Below are positions 18,025-27,252 of a stretch of DNA of 64,000 nt, piece after piece. Under the pieces are notes generated by a model. It was not told where the DNA came from. It saw only the letters and a list, made by a program, of their open reading frames with translations, and did not search any database. Numbering within the stretch: position 1 is the first letter of the stretch; every line of letters starts with the position of its first letter. This DNA comes from Micromonosporaceae bacterium KJ-029 (GTDB lineage: Bacteria; Actinomycetota; Actinomycetes; Mycobacteriales; Micromonosporaceae): assembly GCA_005402585.1 (NCBI GenBank), contig BIFP01000051.1, forward strand, positions 124,001 through 188,000, written 5' to 3'. The translations under genes were made by a program, and so were the position numbers.

Positions 18025-18445
18025 TCATCGCGACATGCGGAGGCCGGGTCGCGACTCCAGGCGGTTCAGGGCGAGGCGTGTCTGTGTCTGGGCTGCGCCG
18101 GCTTCCTTCTTCAAGGTTCTGAGGAACCGGTCGAGTGCTGTGTGGGTGTCGCGGGTATGGACGCGCAGGAGGTAGTCGTAGGGCCCGGTGACGTGCACGG
18201 CGTCGTGTACGGGTGGTGCGGTGTTGGCCCAGGCGAGGAACTCCTCGGAGTCCTTCTCGGGGGTCAGGCGCACGTCGATGAAGGCTTCGAGGCCGCCGGA
18301 TTCTGCGTGTTCGGCGGCGAGGACGGCGCGGTTAGCCGAGGATGATGCCGTCCGCTTCGAGTCGGCGTACCCGGGAGCGTGTCGCGTTGGTGCTGAGCCC
18401 GACCTGCCTGCCGATCTCACTGAAAGATGCGCGCCCATCGCGCTA
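18025..18445 (-). pseudogene. Broken Lrp/AsnC-family regulator
   Basis: Two reading frames together encode most of an Lrp/AsnC protein. The helix-turn-helix part, RDGRASFSEIGRQVGLSTNA then RVRRLEADGIILG, lies at about 18340-18442. It follows a TAG stop at 18443-18445 and ends in another stop. The ligand/oligomerisation part, GLEAFIDVRLTPEKDSEEFL through TLKKEAGAAQTQTRLAL, continues in another frame to 18025. The gene therefore lacks its start and has a frameshift near 18340. It abuts a LysE fragment on the other strand, suggesting a divergent regulator/exporter pair whose shared 5' region was deleted. Confidence 0.75.
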
Positions 18446-18664
18446 CTGCTCGTCGGCGAAGGGATTGCACGCGGATGGCGCGGCGGTGTTCCCGCCGCGG
18501 CCGGGGTCGCGGCCGTGGACGTCGTCTACTGCGCGGTGGCGGTGGCCGCCAGCGCCGTCGCCGCGCCCGTCGTCGTGGCTCTCGCCCCATGGCCGGCCGT
18601 GGCGGGTGGAGCCGCGCTCATCCTGATCGCCGCACTCGGTTTGCGGCGTTCCCTGCTCCACCCG
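18431..18664 (+). pseudogene. Fragment of LysE-family amino acid exporter
   Basis: In one frame the sequence reads PIALLLVGEGIARGWRGG, AAVDVVYCAVAV, then WPAVAGGAALILIAALGLRR. This is the order of the first three membrane segments of LysE/RhtB exporters (usual length about 200 residues). Only about 75 residues remain; the first ~15 residues and the C-terminal half are gone. The fragment overlaps the N-terminal codons of the broken Lrp gene on the opposite strand. Lrp/AsnC regulators commonly sit divergently beside LysE exporters, so the two remnants probably come from one such pair. Confidence 0.6.
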
Positions 18665-18737
18665 CCCACCGACACCACGGTGCGCCCTGACGAGGTGGCG
18701 TTTGGCCCACCTGCACCTAGGCGCTCGCTTGAATCCG

Positions 18738-19763
18738 CTAACCCGCGGACGCCCCGGACGGGTCGAACGGGCGGCAGGAGGCGCGAACGACCAGCTCGGT
18801 GGGGAGCTGGATGTGGATGTCGCGTTCCACACCGGCGATCAGGTCGATGAGCAGGCGGAGCGCCTCGGCGCCCATCCGCTGTATCGGTTGCATGATCGTG
18901 GTCAGCGGCGGGTTGACCAGCGCCGATTCCGGGATGTTGTCGAAGCCGATCACGGACAGGTCGTCGGGCACCGACAGGCCCATGCTCCGCGCGACGTCGA
19001 TGGTCGAGATCGCGGAGAGGTCGTTTCCGGCGAAGACGGCGGTCGGTCGGTCGGGGAGTGCGAGCAGCTCCGCGGCCGTCCCGGCGGCGCTCTCGACACG
19101 GAAGCCGCCGACGCGTACGAGCTGCTCGTCCACGGTCAGGCCGGCGTCGGCCATGGCCTGGCGGAAGCCGGCTTCGCGTAGGCGCGACGACTCCAGGTCG
19201 GCGCGTCCGCTGATGTGCCCGATGCGGCGGTGGCCGAGGGAGAGCAGGTAGTTGGTCGCGAGTACGGCGCCGGCGAAGTTGTCGGAGTCGACGGTGGGCA
19301 GGCCCGACGGGCCGGTGTGCGGGTCGACGGCCACGACGTGGAAGCCCTGCTTGGTCTCCACCACGGTCGGCGTGACGATCACGGCGCCGTCGATGAGCGT
19401 TCCGGACAGGCGCGCGAGTGAGCGCCGCTCCCAGCCGACGGCCGCGCCGGCGCCGTCGCCGCTGGAGTAGGCCAGCAACTGGTAGCCGGTGCCCTTCACC
19501 TCCGTCGACGCGCCCTTGAGCAGCTCGGTGGAGAACGGCTCGAACTCGGCGACCAGGATGCCCAACACGTTGGTGCGGTGACTGCGCAGGCTCTGCGCCC
19601 CCAGGCTGGCCTCGTAGCCGAGCTGGTGGATCACCTGCTGGACGCGCTCCACGGTCGCCTGCGCCACGCCGTACCGACCGTTCACCACCTTGGAGACGGT
19701 TGCCACGGAGACGCCGGCCGCGCGGGCCACGTCCGACATGTTGACACGCTGCGGGAACGCCAC
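18738..19763 (-). CDS. LacI-family regulator, BxlR-like
   Basis: A 341-residue LacI/GalR regulator. The helix-turn-helix is MSDVARAAGVSVATVSKVVN (residues 9-28). The sugar-binding core ends with LSVIGFDNIPESALVNPPLTT. The listed start is GTG 19763; the internal ATG nine codons later, at the helix-turn-helix, is an alternative since neither has a strong ribosome-binding site. It is divergent from a sugar ABC operon with a GH3 enzyme, the arrangement of bxlR and bxlEFGA in Streptomyces. It probably represses that operon in the absence of xylobiose or a related sugar, binding near 19809. Confidence 0.9.
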   Translation of the reverse strand: MAFPQRVNMSDVARAAGVSVATVSKVVNGRYGVAQATVERVQQVIHQLGYEASLGAQSLRSHRTNVLGILVAEFEPFSTELLKGASTEVKGTGYQLLAYSSGDGAGAAVGWERRSLARLSGTLIDGAVIVTPTVVETKQGFHVVAVDPHTGPSGLPTVDSDNFAGAVLATNYLLSLGHRRIGHISGRADLESSRLREAGFRQAMADAGLTVDEQLVRVGGFRVESAAGTAAELLALPDRPTAVFAGNDLSAISTIDVARSMGLSVPDDLSVIGFDNIPESALVNPPLTTIMQPIQRMGAEALRLLIDLIAGVERDIHIQLPTELVVRASCRPFDPSGASAG

Positions 19764-19808
19764 GCCGACGATGATAGAGGGCCGGCGGGGCTCTGCCGAC
19801 AGCGTTTA

Positions 19809-19857
19809 GAAAACGTTATCGACACCGATTGACACTCCCCTGTGGGGCTGTAAAACT
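19809..19857 (+). promoter_or_regulatory. Operator and promoter of the xylo-oligosaccharide operon
   Basis: GAAAACGTTATC (19809-19820) is an imperfect palindrome centred on ACGT, typical of LacI-family sites but different from the TGTTAnCG set to the left. TTGACA (19829-19834) with TAAAAC or AAAACT 16-17 bases on gives a promoter for 19903. CCCC-TGT-GGGG symmetry lies in the spacer and could be a further site. Confidence 0.5.
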
Positions 19858-19902
19858 CGCCGGCAGGCCGAGCACCGCGACTGACTAGTCGAGGAGACAC
19901 CG

Positions 19903-21210
19903 ATGGCTATAAAACACCGCGCAACCACCGCCCTGGCGCTGTCCATCACCACCGCACTGCTTGTCGCCGGATGTGGCGGCGGCGAGTCCGAAGCGCCAGC
20001 TGAGAGCGAGCTGTTCAAAAACCCCGTGACCCTGACCTGGTGGCACAACGCCTCCCAGGACGGGCCTGGCAAGACCTACTGGGAGAAGGTCGCCAAGGAC
20101 TTCAACACTCTCCACCCCACCGTCACGATCGAGATCGAAGCGATCGAGACCAACCAACTCCAGCGCACCCGGCTTCCCGCCGCCCTGCTGAGCAACGACC
20201 CGCCGGACATCTTCCAGGCCTGGGGTGGTGGTGAGATCCGCGAGCAGGTGGAGGCCGACTACCTCAAGGACATCACCGACCAGGTCCAGGCGGAGGTCGC
20301 CAACATCGGCAGCTCCGCCGAGATCTGGCAGGCGAACGGCAAGCAGTACGGCCTGCCGTTCCGGATGGGTATCGAGGGAATCTGGTACAACAAGGACATG
20401 TTCGAGCGGGCGGGCATCACCGCCCCGCCGACCACGTTCGACGAACTCAACCAGGCGGTCACCAAGCTCAAGGCGATCAACGTCGTACCGATCGCCGTCG
20501 GCGCCGGTGACAAGTGGCCGGCCGCGCACTGGTGGTACAACTTCGCGCTGCGCGCCTGCTCGGTCGACACCCTGAAGAAGGCGTCCACCGACCTCGTCTT
20601 CGACGACCCGTGCTTCCTGAAGGCCGGCGAGGACCTCAAGTCCTTCATCGGCACCGAGCCGTTCCAGCCGAACTTCATCGCCACCCCGGGCCAGAACGAC
20701 CCGACCAGCGCGAACGGCATGCTCGCCAACGGCAAGGCCGCGATGGAGCTGATGGGCGACTGGAACAAGGGCACCCTGGAGACCGTGGCCGAGAAGCCCG
20801 AGGCCCTCAGTAAGTTCCTCGGCTGGTTCCCGGTGCCGGCGATCAGCGGTTCGGCGGGTGACCCGAAGGCGGCCCTCGGCGGCGGCGACGGGTTCGCCTG
20901 CGCCAAGAACGCCCCGGCCGAGTGCGTCGAGTTCCTCAAGTACATCGTGAGCCCCGAGGTGCAGAAGGGCTACGCCGAGACCGGCACCGGCCTGCCCGTG
21001 GCCAAGGGTGCGGAGGCCGGGGTCGCCGACCCCGCCCTGAAGTCGATCCTGGAGGCCACCACCGGCGCGACCTACGTGCAGCTCTGGCTGGACACCGCCT
21101 TCGGCAGCACCGTCGGCAACGCGATGAACGACGCGATCGTCGCCATCTTCGCCGGCAACGGTACGCCTCAGCAGGTGGTCGACGCGATGAAGTCGGCCGC
21201 CCGCAAGTGA
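19903..21210 (+). CDS. Sugar ABC transporter substrate-binding lipoprotein (BxlE-like)
   Basis: A 435-residue extracellular solute-binding protein (SBP family 1). A lipobox LLVAGCGG puts the lipidated Cys near residue 25. The mature part has the family pattern NPVTLTWWHNASQDGPGK, PPDIFQAWGGG, GLPFRMGIEGIWYNKDMFE and a Trp-rich binding face (KWPAAHWWYN). GGAG lies seven bases before the ATG. It is the first gene of an operon with two permeases and a GH3 glycosidase. By analogy to Streptomyces BxlE it probably captures xylobiose and longer xylo-oligosaccharides, although cellobiose or arabino-oligosaccharides cannot be excluded. No ATPase is encoded here; actinomycetes often share one MsiK-type ATPase among such importers. 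Confidence 0.9.
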   Translation: MAIKHRATTALALSITTALLVAGCGGGESEAPAESELFKNPVTLTWWHNASQDGPGKTYWEKVAKDFNTLHPTVTIEIEAIETNQLQRTRLPAALLSNDPPDIFQAWGGGEIREQVEADYLKDITDQVQAEVANIGSSAEIWQANGKQYGLPFRMGIEGIWYNKDMFERAGITAPPTTFDELNQAVTKLKAINVVPIAVGAGDKWPAAHWWYNFALRACSVDTLKKASTDLVFDDPCFLKAGEDLKSFIGTEPFQPNFIATPGQNDPTSANGMLANGKAAMELMGDWNKGTLETVAEKPEALSKFLGWFPVPAISGSAGDPKAALGGGDGFACAKNAPAECVEFLKYIVSPEVQKGYAETGTGLPVAKGAEAGVADPALKSILEATTGATYVQLWLDTAFGSTVGNAMNDAIVAIFAGNGTPQQVVDAMKSAARK

Positions 21211-22205
21211 CCTCGACCAACCAGACCCTGAACCCCGCCGGCGGCGTCTCCGCGCCGCCGGCGGGGCTCCGGCCCGCCGGACGCTCGTCCACCCGGGCCG
21301 CCGAGAGCCGACGCAAGTGGTACGAGATCATCGGGCTCACCACCCCGGCGATCGTCGTGTACGTGATGTTCGTGCTGGTGCCGATGGGCTTCGCCGTCTA
21401 CTACAGCCTCTTCCGCTGGCGTGGGGTCGGACCGCCCACCGAGTACGTCGGCTTCGACAACTACGTACTCGCCTTCCAGGACCCGATCTTCCTCGACGCG
21501 CTGCGCAACAACGCGATCATCGTGTTCGGGTCGCTGCTGGTCCAGGGGCCGATCGCCCTGGGCGTGGCCCTGCTGCTCAACCGCAGCTTCCGGGGCCGTA
21601 CGGTGTTCCGCCTGCTGGCCTTCGTGCCCTATGTGCTCGCCGAGGTCACCGTCGGCATCATGTGGAAGCTGATCCTGACCGACGGCGGCACGTTCGACGC
21701 GCTGCTGCGGGCCGTCGGGCTCGGCGGTTTGGTGCAGGCGTGGCTCGCCGACCTCGACCTGGTCATCTGGACGCTGCTGTTCGTACTCACCTGGAAGTAC
21801 GTCGGTTTCGCCATCATCCTGCTGCTCGCCGGCCTGTCGAACGTGCCGCAGGAGCTGAACGAGGCCGCCGCGATCGACGGCGCGAGCTGGTGGCAGATCC
21901 AGCGCCACGTCACGCTGCCGCTGCTGGGCCCGACGATCCGGATCTGGATGTTCCTGTCCATGATCGGTTCGTTGCAGGTCTTCGACGTGATCTGGGTGAC
22001 CTCGGTACCTGCGGTACGGTCGCTCGGTGCCTCGGCCACCATGGCGACGTACATGGTGGACAACGGGTTCTTCGCCCGACTGTGGGGCTACGGCAACGCG
22101 GTGGCCGTGATCCTGTTCGTCATCTCGTTCGTCGCGGCGCTGCTGTTCCAGCGTTTCCTGCTCCGCCGTGACATCCAGGGCGCCATCACCAGAAGGGCAA
22201 ACTGA
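21207..22205 (+). CDS. Sugar ABC transporter permease (BxlF-like)
   Basis: A 332-residue MalF-type permease. The GTG at 21207 overlaps the SBP stop (GTGA), which fixes the start; the frame is open far upstream but that is only a shadow of the SBP gene. A basic N-terminal tail of about 40 residues precedes six membrane segments. The EAA loop reads NEAAAIDGASWWQIQRHVTLP (residues about 222-242), the contact site for the shared ATPase. It forms the import channel with the next gene's product. Confidence 0.92.
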   Translation: MTSTNQTLNPAGGVSAPPAGLRPAGRSSTRAAESRRKWYEIIGLTTPAIVVYVMFVLVPMGFAVYYSLFRWRGVGPPTEYVGFDNYVLAFQDPIFLDALRNNAIIVFGSLLVQGPIALGVALLLNRSFRGRTVFRLLAFVPYVLAEVTVGIMWKLILTDGGTFDALLRAVGLGGLVQAWLADLDLVIWTLLFVLTWKYVGFAIILLLAGLSNVPQELNEAAAIDGASWWQIQRHVTLPLLGPTIRIWMFLSMIGSLQVFDVIWVTSVPAVRSLGASATMATYMVDNGFFARLWGYGNAVAVILFVISFVAALLFQRFLLRRDIQGAITRRAN

Positions 22206-22207
22206 CC

Positions 22208-23068
22208 GTGACCGCGAACGCCGTGTCGTCCCCGTCCGCCAGTCGCCGCCCGATGCGGTGGAGTAACCCCCTCACCTACGGGCTGGCGCTCGCGGTCGCG
22301 GCCGTGTCGATCGCCCCGGTGGTCTACGTGGTCGTCGGCGGATTCCGTACCACTCCGCAGATCGTCGCGAACCCGGCCGGGCTGCCGGACCCCTGGGTCT
22401 GGGACAACTACGCCCGGGTGCTGACGCAGAGCAACTTCTGGAAGCAGGCGTTCAACAGCGCGGTTATCGCCCTGGGTACGACGCTCGGCGTCGTGGTGCT
22501 CGGAGTCTGCGCCGCGTTCGTGCTCGCCCGGTACACCTTCCGCGGGCGTGAGGTGCTCTACACGTTCTTCACGCTCGGCCTGCTCTTCCCGGCCGGTGCG
22601 GCGATCCTGCCGCTCTACCTGATGCTGCGCGACCTCAACCTGATCAATTCCTACTACGCGGTGATGCTCCCGCAGATCGCCTTCTCGCTACCGCTGACCA
22701 TCGTGATCCTGCGGCCCTTCCTCGCGGCCGTCCCCCGCGAGTTGGAGGACGCCGCCGCGATCGACGGCAGTGGCCGGCTCGGCTTCCTCTGGCGCATCCT
22801 GCTTCCGCTGTCGCGGCCCGCGCTGGTCACCGTCGGGATCCTCGCGTTCGTGGCGAGTTGGAACGCGTTCCTGCTGCCGCTGCTCGTCCTCGGCGACGCC
22901 AACCTGCACACCCTGCCGCTGGGTGTGCAGAACTTCTCCAGCCAGTACACCTCCGACACCGCGGGCATCCTCGCCTTCACCTCGCTGGCGATGCTGCCGG
23001 CGCTACTTTTCTTCACGTTCGCCGAGAAGCAGATCGTCGGTGGCCTGCAGGGCGCGGTCAAGGGCTGA
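22208..23068 (+). CDS. Sugar ABC transporter permease (BxlG-like)
   Basis: A 286-residue MalG-type permease with GTG start two bases after the upstream stop. Six membrane segments are visible, and the EAA loop reads LEDAAAIDGSGRLGFLWRI near residue 180. The C-terminus KQIVGGLQGAVKG is the typical MalG ending. It pairs with the upstream permease. Confidence 0.93.
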   Translation: MTANAVSSPSASRRPMRWSNPLTYGLALAVAAVSIAPVVYVVVGGFRTTPQIVANPAGLPDPWVWDNYARVLTQSNFWKQAFNSAVIALGTTLGVVVLGVCAAFVLARYTFRGREVLYTFFTLGLLFPAGAAILPLYLMLRDLNLINSYYAVMLPQIAFSLPLTIVILRPFLAAVPRELEDAAAIDGSGRLGFLWRILLPLSRPALVTVGILAFVASWNAFLLPLLVLGDANLHTLPLGVQNFSSQYTSDTAGILAFTSLAMLPALLFFTFAEKQIVGGLQGAVKG

Positions 23069-23128
23069 GCGGCGCGGCACGAGCGAAGCTGCGGCGGCAC
23101 CAGCACAACACAAAGGGGAAAGCACAGC

Positions 23129-25462
23129 ATGACTGAGGTCCACGGGGTGGTCGGCACGCCGGTCCCGGCACAACCGGGTCCGGGCCACGACCGGCACGAC
23201 CGGTCCGACCGGCCGGACGGCGAGACGCGCGTACGCGAGCTGCTCGGGCAGATGACGATCGAGGAGAAGGTCGCGCAGCTCGTCGGCTTCTGGGAGAAGG
23301 AGGACGGCGAAGCCGTCGCACCGCTGCAGGGCGAGTTCGGCGATGTCGGCGAGCTGGAGACCTTCTCCCGGCACGGCCTCGGCCACCTGACCCGGGCGTA
23401 CGGCACCCGCCCCGTCGACGCCGCGGCACGCGCGTCATGGCTCTGGAAGTTCCAGTCCGATCTGGTGACCGGCACCCGACTGGGCATACCGGCGATCGTC
23501 CACGAGGAGTGTCTCACCGGTCTCTCGGCCTGGAAGGCGGCCACCTTCCCCACCCCGCTGGCCTGGGGTGCCGCGTTCGATCCCGACCTCGTCACCGAGA
23601 TGGCCGCCGCGATCGGGGCGTCGATGCGGGCGCTGGGCATCCACCAGGGTCTCGCCCCGGTGCTCGACGTGATCCGGGATCCGCGCTGGGGGCGGGTCGA
23701 CGAGTGCGTCTCCGAAGACCCGTACCTGGTCGGAACCGTCGGCACGTCGTACGTGCGGGGGTTGCAGTCGCAGCGGGTGCACGCCACGCTCAAGCACTTC
23801 GCCGGCTACTCCGCCTCGCGCGCCGGGCGCAACTTCGCCCCGGTGCACGCCGGTCCCCGGGAACTCGCCGATGTCCTGCTCGTCCCGTTCGAGATGGCGA
23901 TCCTCGACGGCGACGCGCGCTCCGTCATGCACTCGTACGCCGAGATCGACGGCGTGCCGGTCGCCGCCGACCCGACCATGCTGACCGGTGTGCTGCGGGA
24001 CCGGTGGGGCTTCGACGGCACGGTGGTGGCCGACTACTACGGCGTGGCCTTCCTGAACCTGCTGCACCACGTCGCCGCCGACCACGCGGAGGCGGCCGTT
24101 CAGGCGCTGACCGCCGGTGTCGACATCGAGCTTCCGACGGGCGACGCCTATCTGACCCTGACCGAGACGGTGAAGTCCGGCAGGCTCGACGAGGCGCTCG
24201 TCGACCGGGCGGTGCTGCGGGTGCTGCGCCAGAAGCTGGAGCTCGGTCTGCTCGACGCCACGTTCGATGTCGAACCGACCCAGTCGGTCGACCTCGACTC
24301 ACCCGAGCACCGCGCGATCGCCCGCCGCCTCGCCGAGAAGTCGATCGTCCTGGTCGCCAACCAGGACGTACTCCCGCTACCCGCTGGGCGACGGGTGGCC
24401 GTGGTCGGCCCGAATGCGAACCGGCAGGGGGCGCTCTTCGGGTGCTACTCCTTCCTCAACCACGTGCTCGTCCAGTACCCCGACGTGGAGGCGGGTATCG
24501 AGGTGCCGACCCTCCTCGACGCGCTGCGGGCCGAGTTGGGCGCCGATCAGGTGACCTGGGCTCGTGGCTGCGACGTGGACAGCGACGACCGGTCCGGTTT
24601 CGCGGAGGCGGTGGCCGCCGCGTCCGCCGCGGAGGTCGCCGTACTGGTCGTCGGCGACCATGCCGGCCTCTTTGGACGCGGCACCGTGGGCGAGGGCTGT
24701 GACCGGGACGACCTGGAACTGCCCGGGGTCCAGCGGGAACTCGTCGAGGCGGTCCTGGCGACGGGCACGCCGGTCGTCCTGGTGCTGCTCACCGGCCGGC
24801 CGTACGCGGTCGGCTGGGCACTGGCGCGCTGCGCGGCGGTGGTGCAGGCGTTCTTCCCCGGCGAGGAGGGCGCCGGCGCGATCGCGGGCGTGCTCTCGGG
24901 ACGGGTCAACCCGTCGGGCAAGCTGCCGGTCAGCCTGCCTGCCTCGGCCGGAGCGCAGCCGTACTCGTACCTCCATCCCACCCTGGGCGAGGGCAGCGAG
25001 GTGACCAACCTGCCGGCGACCCCGGTGGCACCTTTCGGCCACGGACTTTCCTACACCACGTTCGAGCACGCGGGCCTGACGGTCCCCGCCACGGTGCCGA
25101 CCGACGGGGCACTGCATGTGACCGTACGCGTCACGAACACCGGTACGGTCGCCGGCGACGACGTGGTGCAGCTCTACGGCCGCGACCTCGTGGCCTCGGT
25201 GACCAGGCCGGTGGCGCAGCTGCTCGGCTACCGGCGGGTCCACCTGGAGCCGGGCCAGTCGGTCACGGTCGAGCTCACGGTGCCCACCACCCGCCTGGCG
25301 TTCTCAGACCGCACCCTCACCCGGGTCGTGGAGCCCGGTGACGTCGAACTCTGGGTCGGCACGAGCGCGCGGCGGGACACATCGGCGCTGACCACGTTGG
25401 TCGGTGACACCGCACCGGTCACCAACGCCTCGCCGCGCTGGACGACGTCCCAGATCATCTGA
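23129..25462 (+). CDS. bxlA: Cytoplasmic GH3 beta-xylosidase/beta-glucosidase
   Basis: A 777-residue GH3 enzyme without signal peptide, so it acts on imported oligosaccharides. The GH3 N-terminal barrel holds LLGQMTIEEKVAQL, APVLDVIRDPRWGRVDE and KHFAGYSASRAGRN; the nucleophile is Asp302 in GTVVADYYG. The second domain has GLFGRGTVGEGCDRDDLELPG with the acid/base Glu, and a fibronectin-III-like C-terminal domain (LHVTVRVTNTGTVAGDDVVQLY) follows. The operon matches bxlEFGA, so xylobiose is the favoured substrate; GH3 also contains beta-glucosidases and arabinofuranosidases of this architecture. The product xylose or arabinose would enter isomerase pathways. Confidence 0.9.
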   Translation: MTEVHGVVGTPVPAQPGPGHDRHDRSDRPDGETRVRELLGQMTIEEKVAQLVGFWEKEDGEAVAPLQGEFGDVGELETFSRHGLGHLTRAYGTRPVDAAARASWLWKFQSDLVTGTRLGIPAIVHEECLTGLSAWKAATFPTPLAWGAAFDPDLVTEMAAAIGASMRALGIHQGLAPVLDVIRDPRWGRVDECVSEDPYLVGTVGTSYVRGLQSQRVHATLKHFAGYSASRAGRNFAPVHAGPRELADVLLVPFEMAILDGDARSVMHSYAEIDGVPVAADPTMLTGVLRDRWGFDGTVVADYYGVAFLNLLHHVAADHAEAAVQALTAGVDIELPTGDAYLTLTETVKSGRLDEALVDRAVLRVLRQKLELGLLDATFDVEPTQSVDLDSPEHRAIARRLAEKSIVLVANQDVLPLPAGRRVAVVGPNANRQGALFGCYSFLNHVLVQYPDVEAGIEVPTLLDALRAELGADQVTWARGCDVDSDDRSGFAEAVAAASAAEVAVLVVGDHAGLFGRGTVGEGCDRDDLELPGVQRELVEAVLATGTPVVLVLLTGRPYAVGWALARCAAVVQAFFPGEEGAGAIAGVLSGRVNPSGKLPVSLPASAGAQPYSYLHPTLGEGSEVTNLPATPVAPFGHGLSYTTFEHAGLTVPATVPTDGALHVTVRVTNTGTVAGDDVVQLYGRDLVASVTRPVAQLLGYRRVHLEPGQSVTVELTVPTTRLAFSDRTLTRVVEPGDVELWVGTSARRDTSALTTLVGDTAPVTNASPRWTTSQII

Positions 25463-25644
25463 CGGCTACGCCCGCAGGGAGTAGGCGCCGCATCGTACCG
25501 GTGACCTTCGCCGGTCGCCTCGGCTACTTGTCGTCTTTCGGCATCAGATACCGGTTTGGTGGTTTTTGAGACATAACGCCTTCGTGGTGAAACTTGCTCA
25601 ATACGCTCCTGGGCGACGGAACCCACGAAGATGCGTGAGACACG

Positions 25645-27165
25645 ATGACGGACGCCGACACCATGGTCCTGCCCCGGCTCGGGACGCCGGAGACCAGCGA
25701 CGAGGACCCCTGGGGGGAGGGCCACGCCACCGTCCCCGACCGCCCGGTGACCGACACCCACCGGTGGCGGGTGGCCGCCTGGCTGGTGCCGGCGCTGCTG
25801 ATGGGCGCGCTCGGCACCACCCGGGCCGGCGCGGCGGGGCTGCGGGTGGAAGAACTCGCGACCTGGGGCGGCGCCGCCTCATCCTGGGGCGACACCTGGT
25901 CGACGCTCCACGTGGGCGACGCCGCCGGCACGCCGTACCACCTGGTGGTCCGTTCTTGGGCGGCGGTCTTCGGCACCTCGGACCTCGCGCTGCGCGGACC
26001 CTCGATCGTGGCCATGACCGTGGCGGCGGCGCTCGTCGGAGCGCTGGCGGCTCGGATGTTCACGCCGGGCACCGGCGTGCTGGCGGGCGTGGTCTTCGCC
26101 CTGCTGCCGACCACGGCGTGGTACGCCCAGGAGGCCCAGCCGTACGCGCTGACCGTGCTCGCCGCGGTGCTCGCCTCCTGGCTGCTCCAGGCGGCCGTCG
26201 ACCGGCCGAGGTTCCGGTGCTTCGTGCTCTACGCCGGCTCGGTGGTGGTGCTGGGCCTGTGCGACGTGACCGCACTCCTGTTGCTGGTCGGCCACGGCTG
26301 GACGGTGTTCGCCTTCCGGCGTGCCGTGGCCGGGCGATGGCTGGTCGCCGCCGGCGTGGGCGTGCTGCCGGCGGCCGGGCTGCTCTGGCACATCCTCCGG
26401 CAGGGCGGCTGGCTCCCGCAGTTGTCGAGTCCGAGCCTGGACGTGCTGGCTGCGACGCCCAGGGAACTGTTCGGCGTCACCGCGCTGGGGGCCGTGCTGC
26501 TCGCGCTGGCGCTGTTCAGCCTCCCGCTGCGCTATCCCGCCGCCCTGTACACGGCCTGGGCGGTGGTGCCGCCGCTCGTGCTCCTGCTCGTCGCGCAGGT
26601 GACGCCGATCTGGCTGCCCCAACTCATGCTCTTCACGCTCCCGGCGTGGGCGACGCTCGGCGCCGCCGCCCTCGGCCGGGTACGCGTTCGCTGGTCCGCG
26701 GGTGTGCTGGCGGCGATCGCCGTGATCGGTGCGCCGGTGCACGTCGCCGTCCGGGAACCGGACCGGCGTCAGCTCGCCACCCGGCAACTCGCGGAGATCA
26801 TCGAACACCGGCTGCAACCCGGCGACGGTGTGGTCTACGGTCCGGCCGACCCGGCGGGCGGATGGGTCGGCCGCAGCGTGCTGGCGCACTACCTGCCCGC
26901 CGACCGTCGCCCCGCCGACGTGCTCGCCACGGCCCCGCACCGCGTCGACCGCCGACTTCCGGTCGCCGAGTGCGTCGACGTGGCCGGGTGTCTGGGGGGC
27001 ACCCGGCGACTGTGGGTCGTCCGGCTCGGTGAGCAGGCGGACCCGGTGCAGGACCTCGGTGGCGCAAAGGAGCGGCTGCTCCGCACGAGGTATCAGGTGG
27101 CGCAGGTCTGGCGGCCGGCGGGGCTCACGCTGGCCCTGCTGGTGGACGAACGGACCGATCTCTGA
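25645..27165 (+). CDS. Membrane glycosyltransferase, GT39/PMT-like
   Basis: A 506-residue membrane protein with a ~50-residue cytoplasmic N-terminus and roughly ten hydrophobic segments. The first extracytoplasmic loop has ELATWGGA and later TPYHLVVRSWAAVFG, and a later loop has YAQEAQPYALTVLAA, the acidic and aromatic pattern of PMT_2/GT39 lipid-sugar-dependent transferases (mannosyl-type). The C-terminal ~150 residues form a soluble extracytoplasmic domain. It is followed by a cellulose-synthase-like GT2 and a GH26 gene on the same strand, implying a shared role in a surface glycan. The 182 bp upstream hold no other gene and only a weak ribosome-binding site. Confidence 0.75.
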   Translation: MTDADTMVLPRLGTPETSDEDPWGEGHATVPDRPVTDTHRWRVAAWLVPALLMGALGTTRAGAAGLRVEELATWGGAASSWGDTWSTLHVGDAAGTPYHLVVRSWAAVFGTSDLALRGPSIVAMTVAAALVGALAARMFTPGTGVLAGVVFALLPTTAWYAQEAQPYALTVLAAVLASWLLQAAVDRPRFRCFVLYAGSVVVLGLCDVTALLLLVGHGWTVFAFRRAVAGRWLVAAGVGVLPAAGLLWHILRQGGWLPQLSSPSLDVLAATPRELFGVTALGAVLLALALFSLPLRYPAALYTAWAVVPPLVLLLVAQVTPIWLPQLMLFTLPAWATLGAAALGRVRVRWSAGVLAAIAVIGAPVHVAVREPDRRQLATRQLAEIIEHRLQPGDGVVYGPADPAGGWVGRSVLAHYLPADRRPADVLATAPHRVDRRLPVAECVDVAGCLGGTRRLWVVRLGEQADPVQDLGGAKERLLRTRYQVAQVWRPAGLTLALLVDERTDL

Positions 27166-27252
27166 CCACGGCCGGTGGCCCGAACCCTTTGAGGTGCCTT
27201 CGACCCTTTTCACATCGTCTGGGCGATTACCTCCCTAGGGTCGGCCGTAGCG

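Noticed and set aside
20922-22205. Long N-terminal extension of the BxlF-like permease
   Set aside because: The first 95 codons are an out-of-frame reading of the binding-protein gene; the GTG at 21207 in the stop overlap is the likely start.
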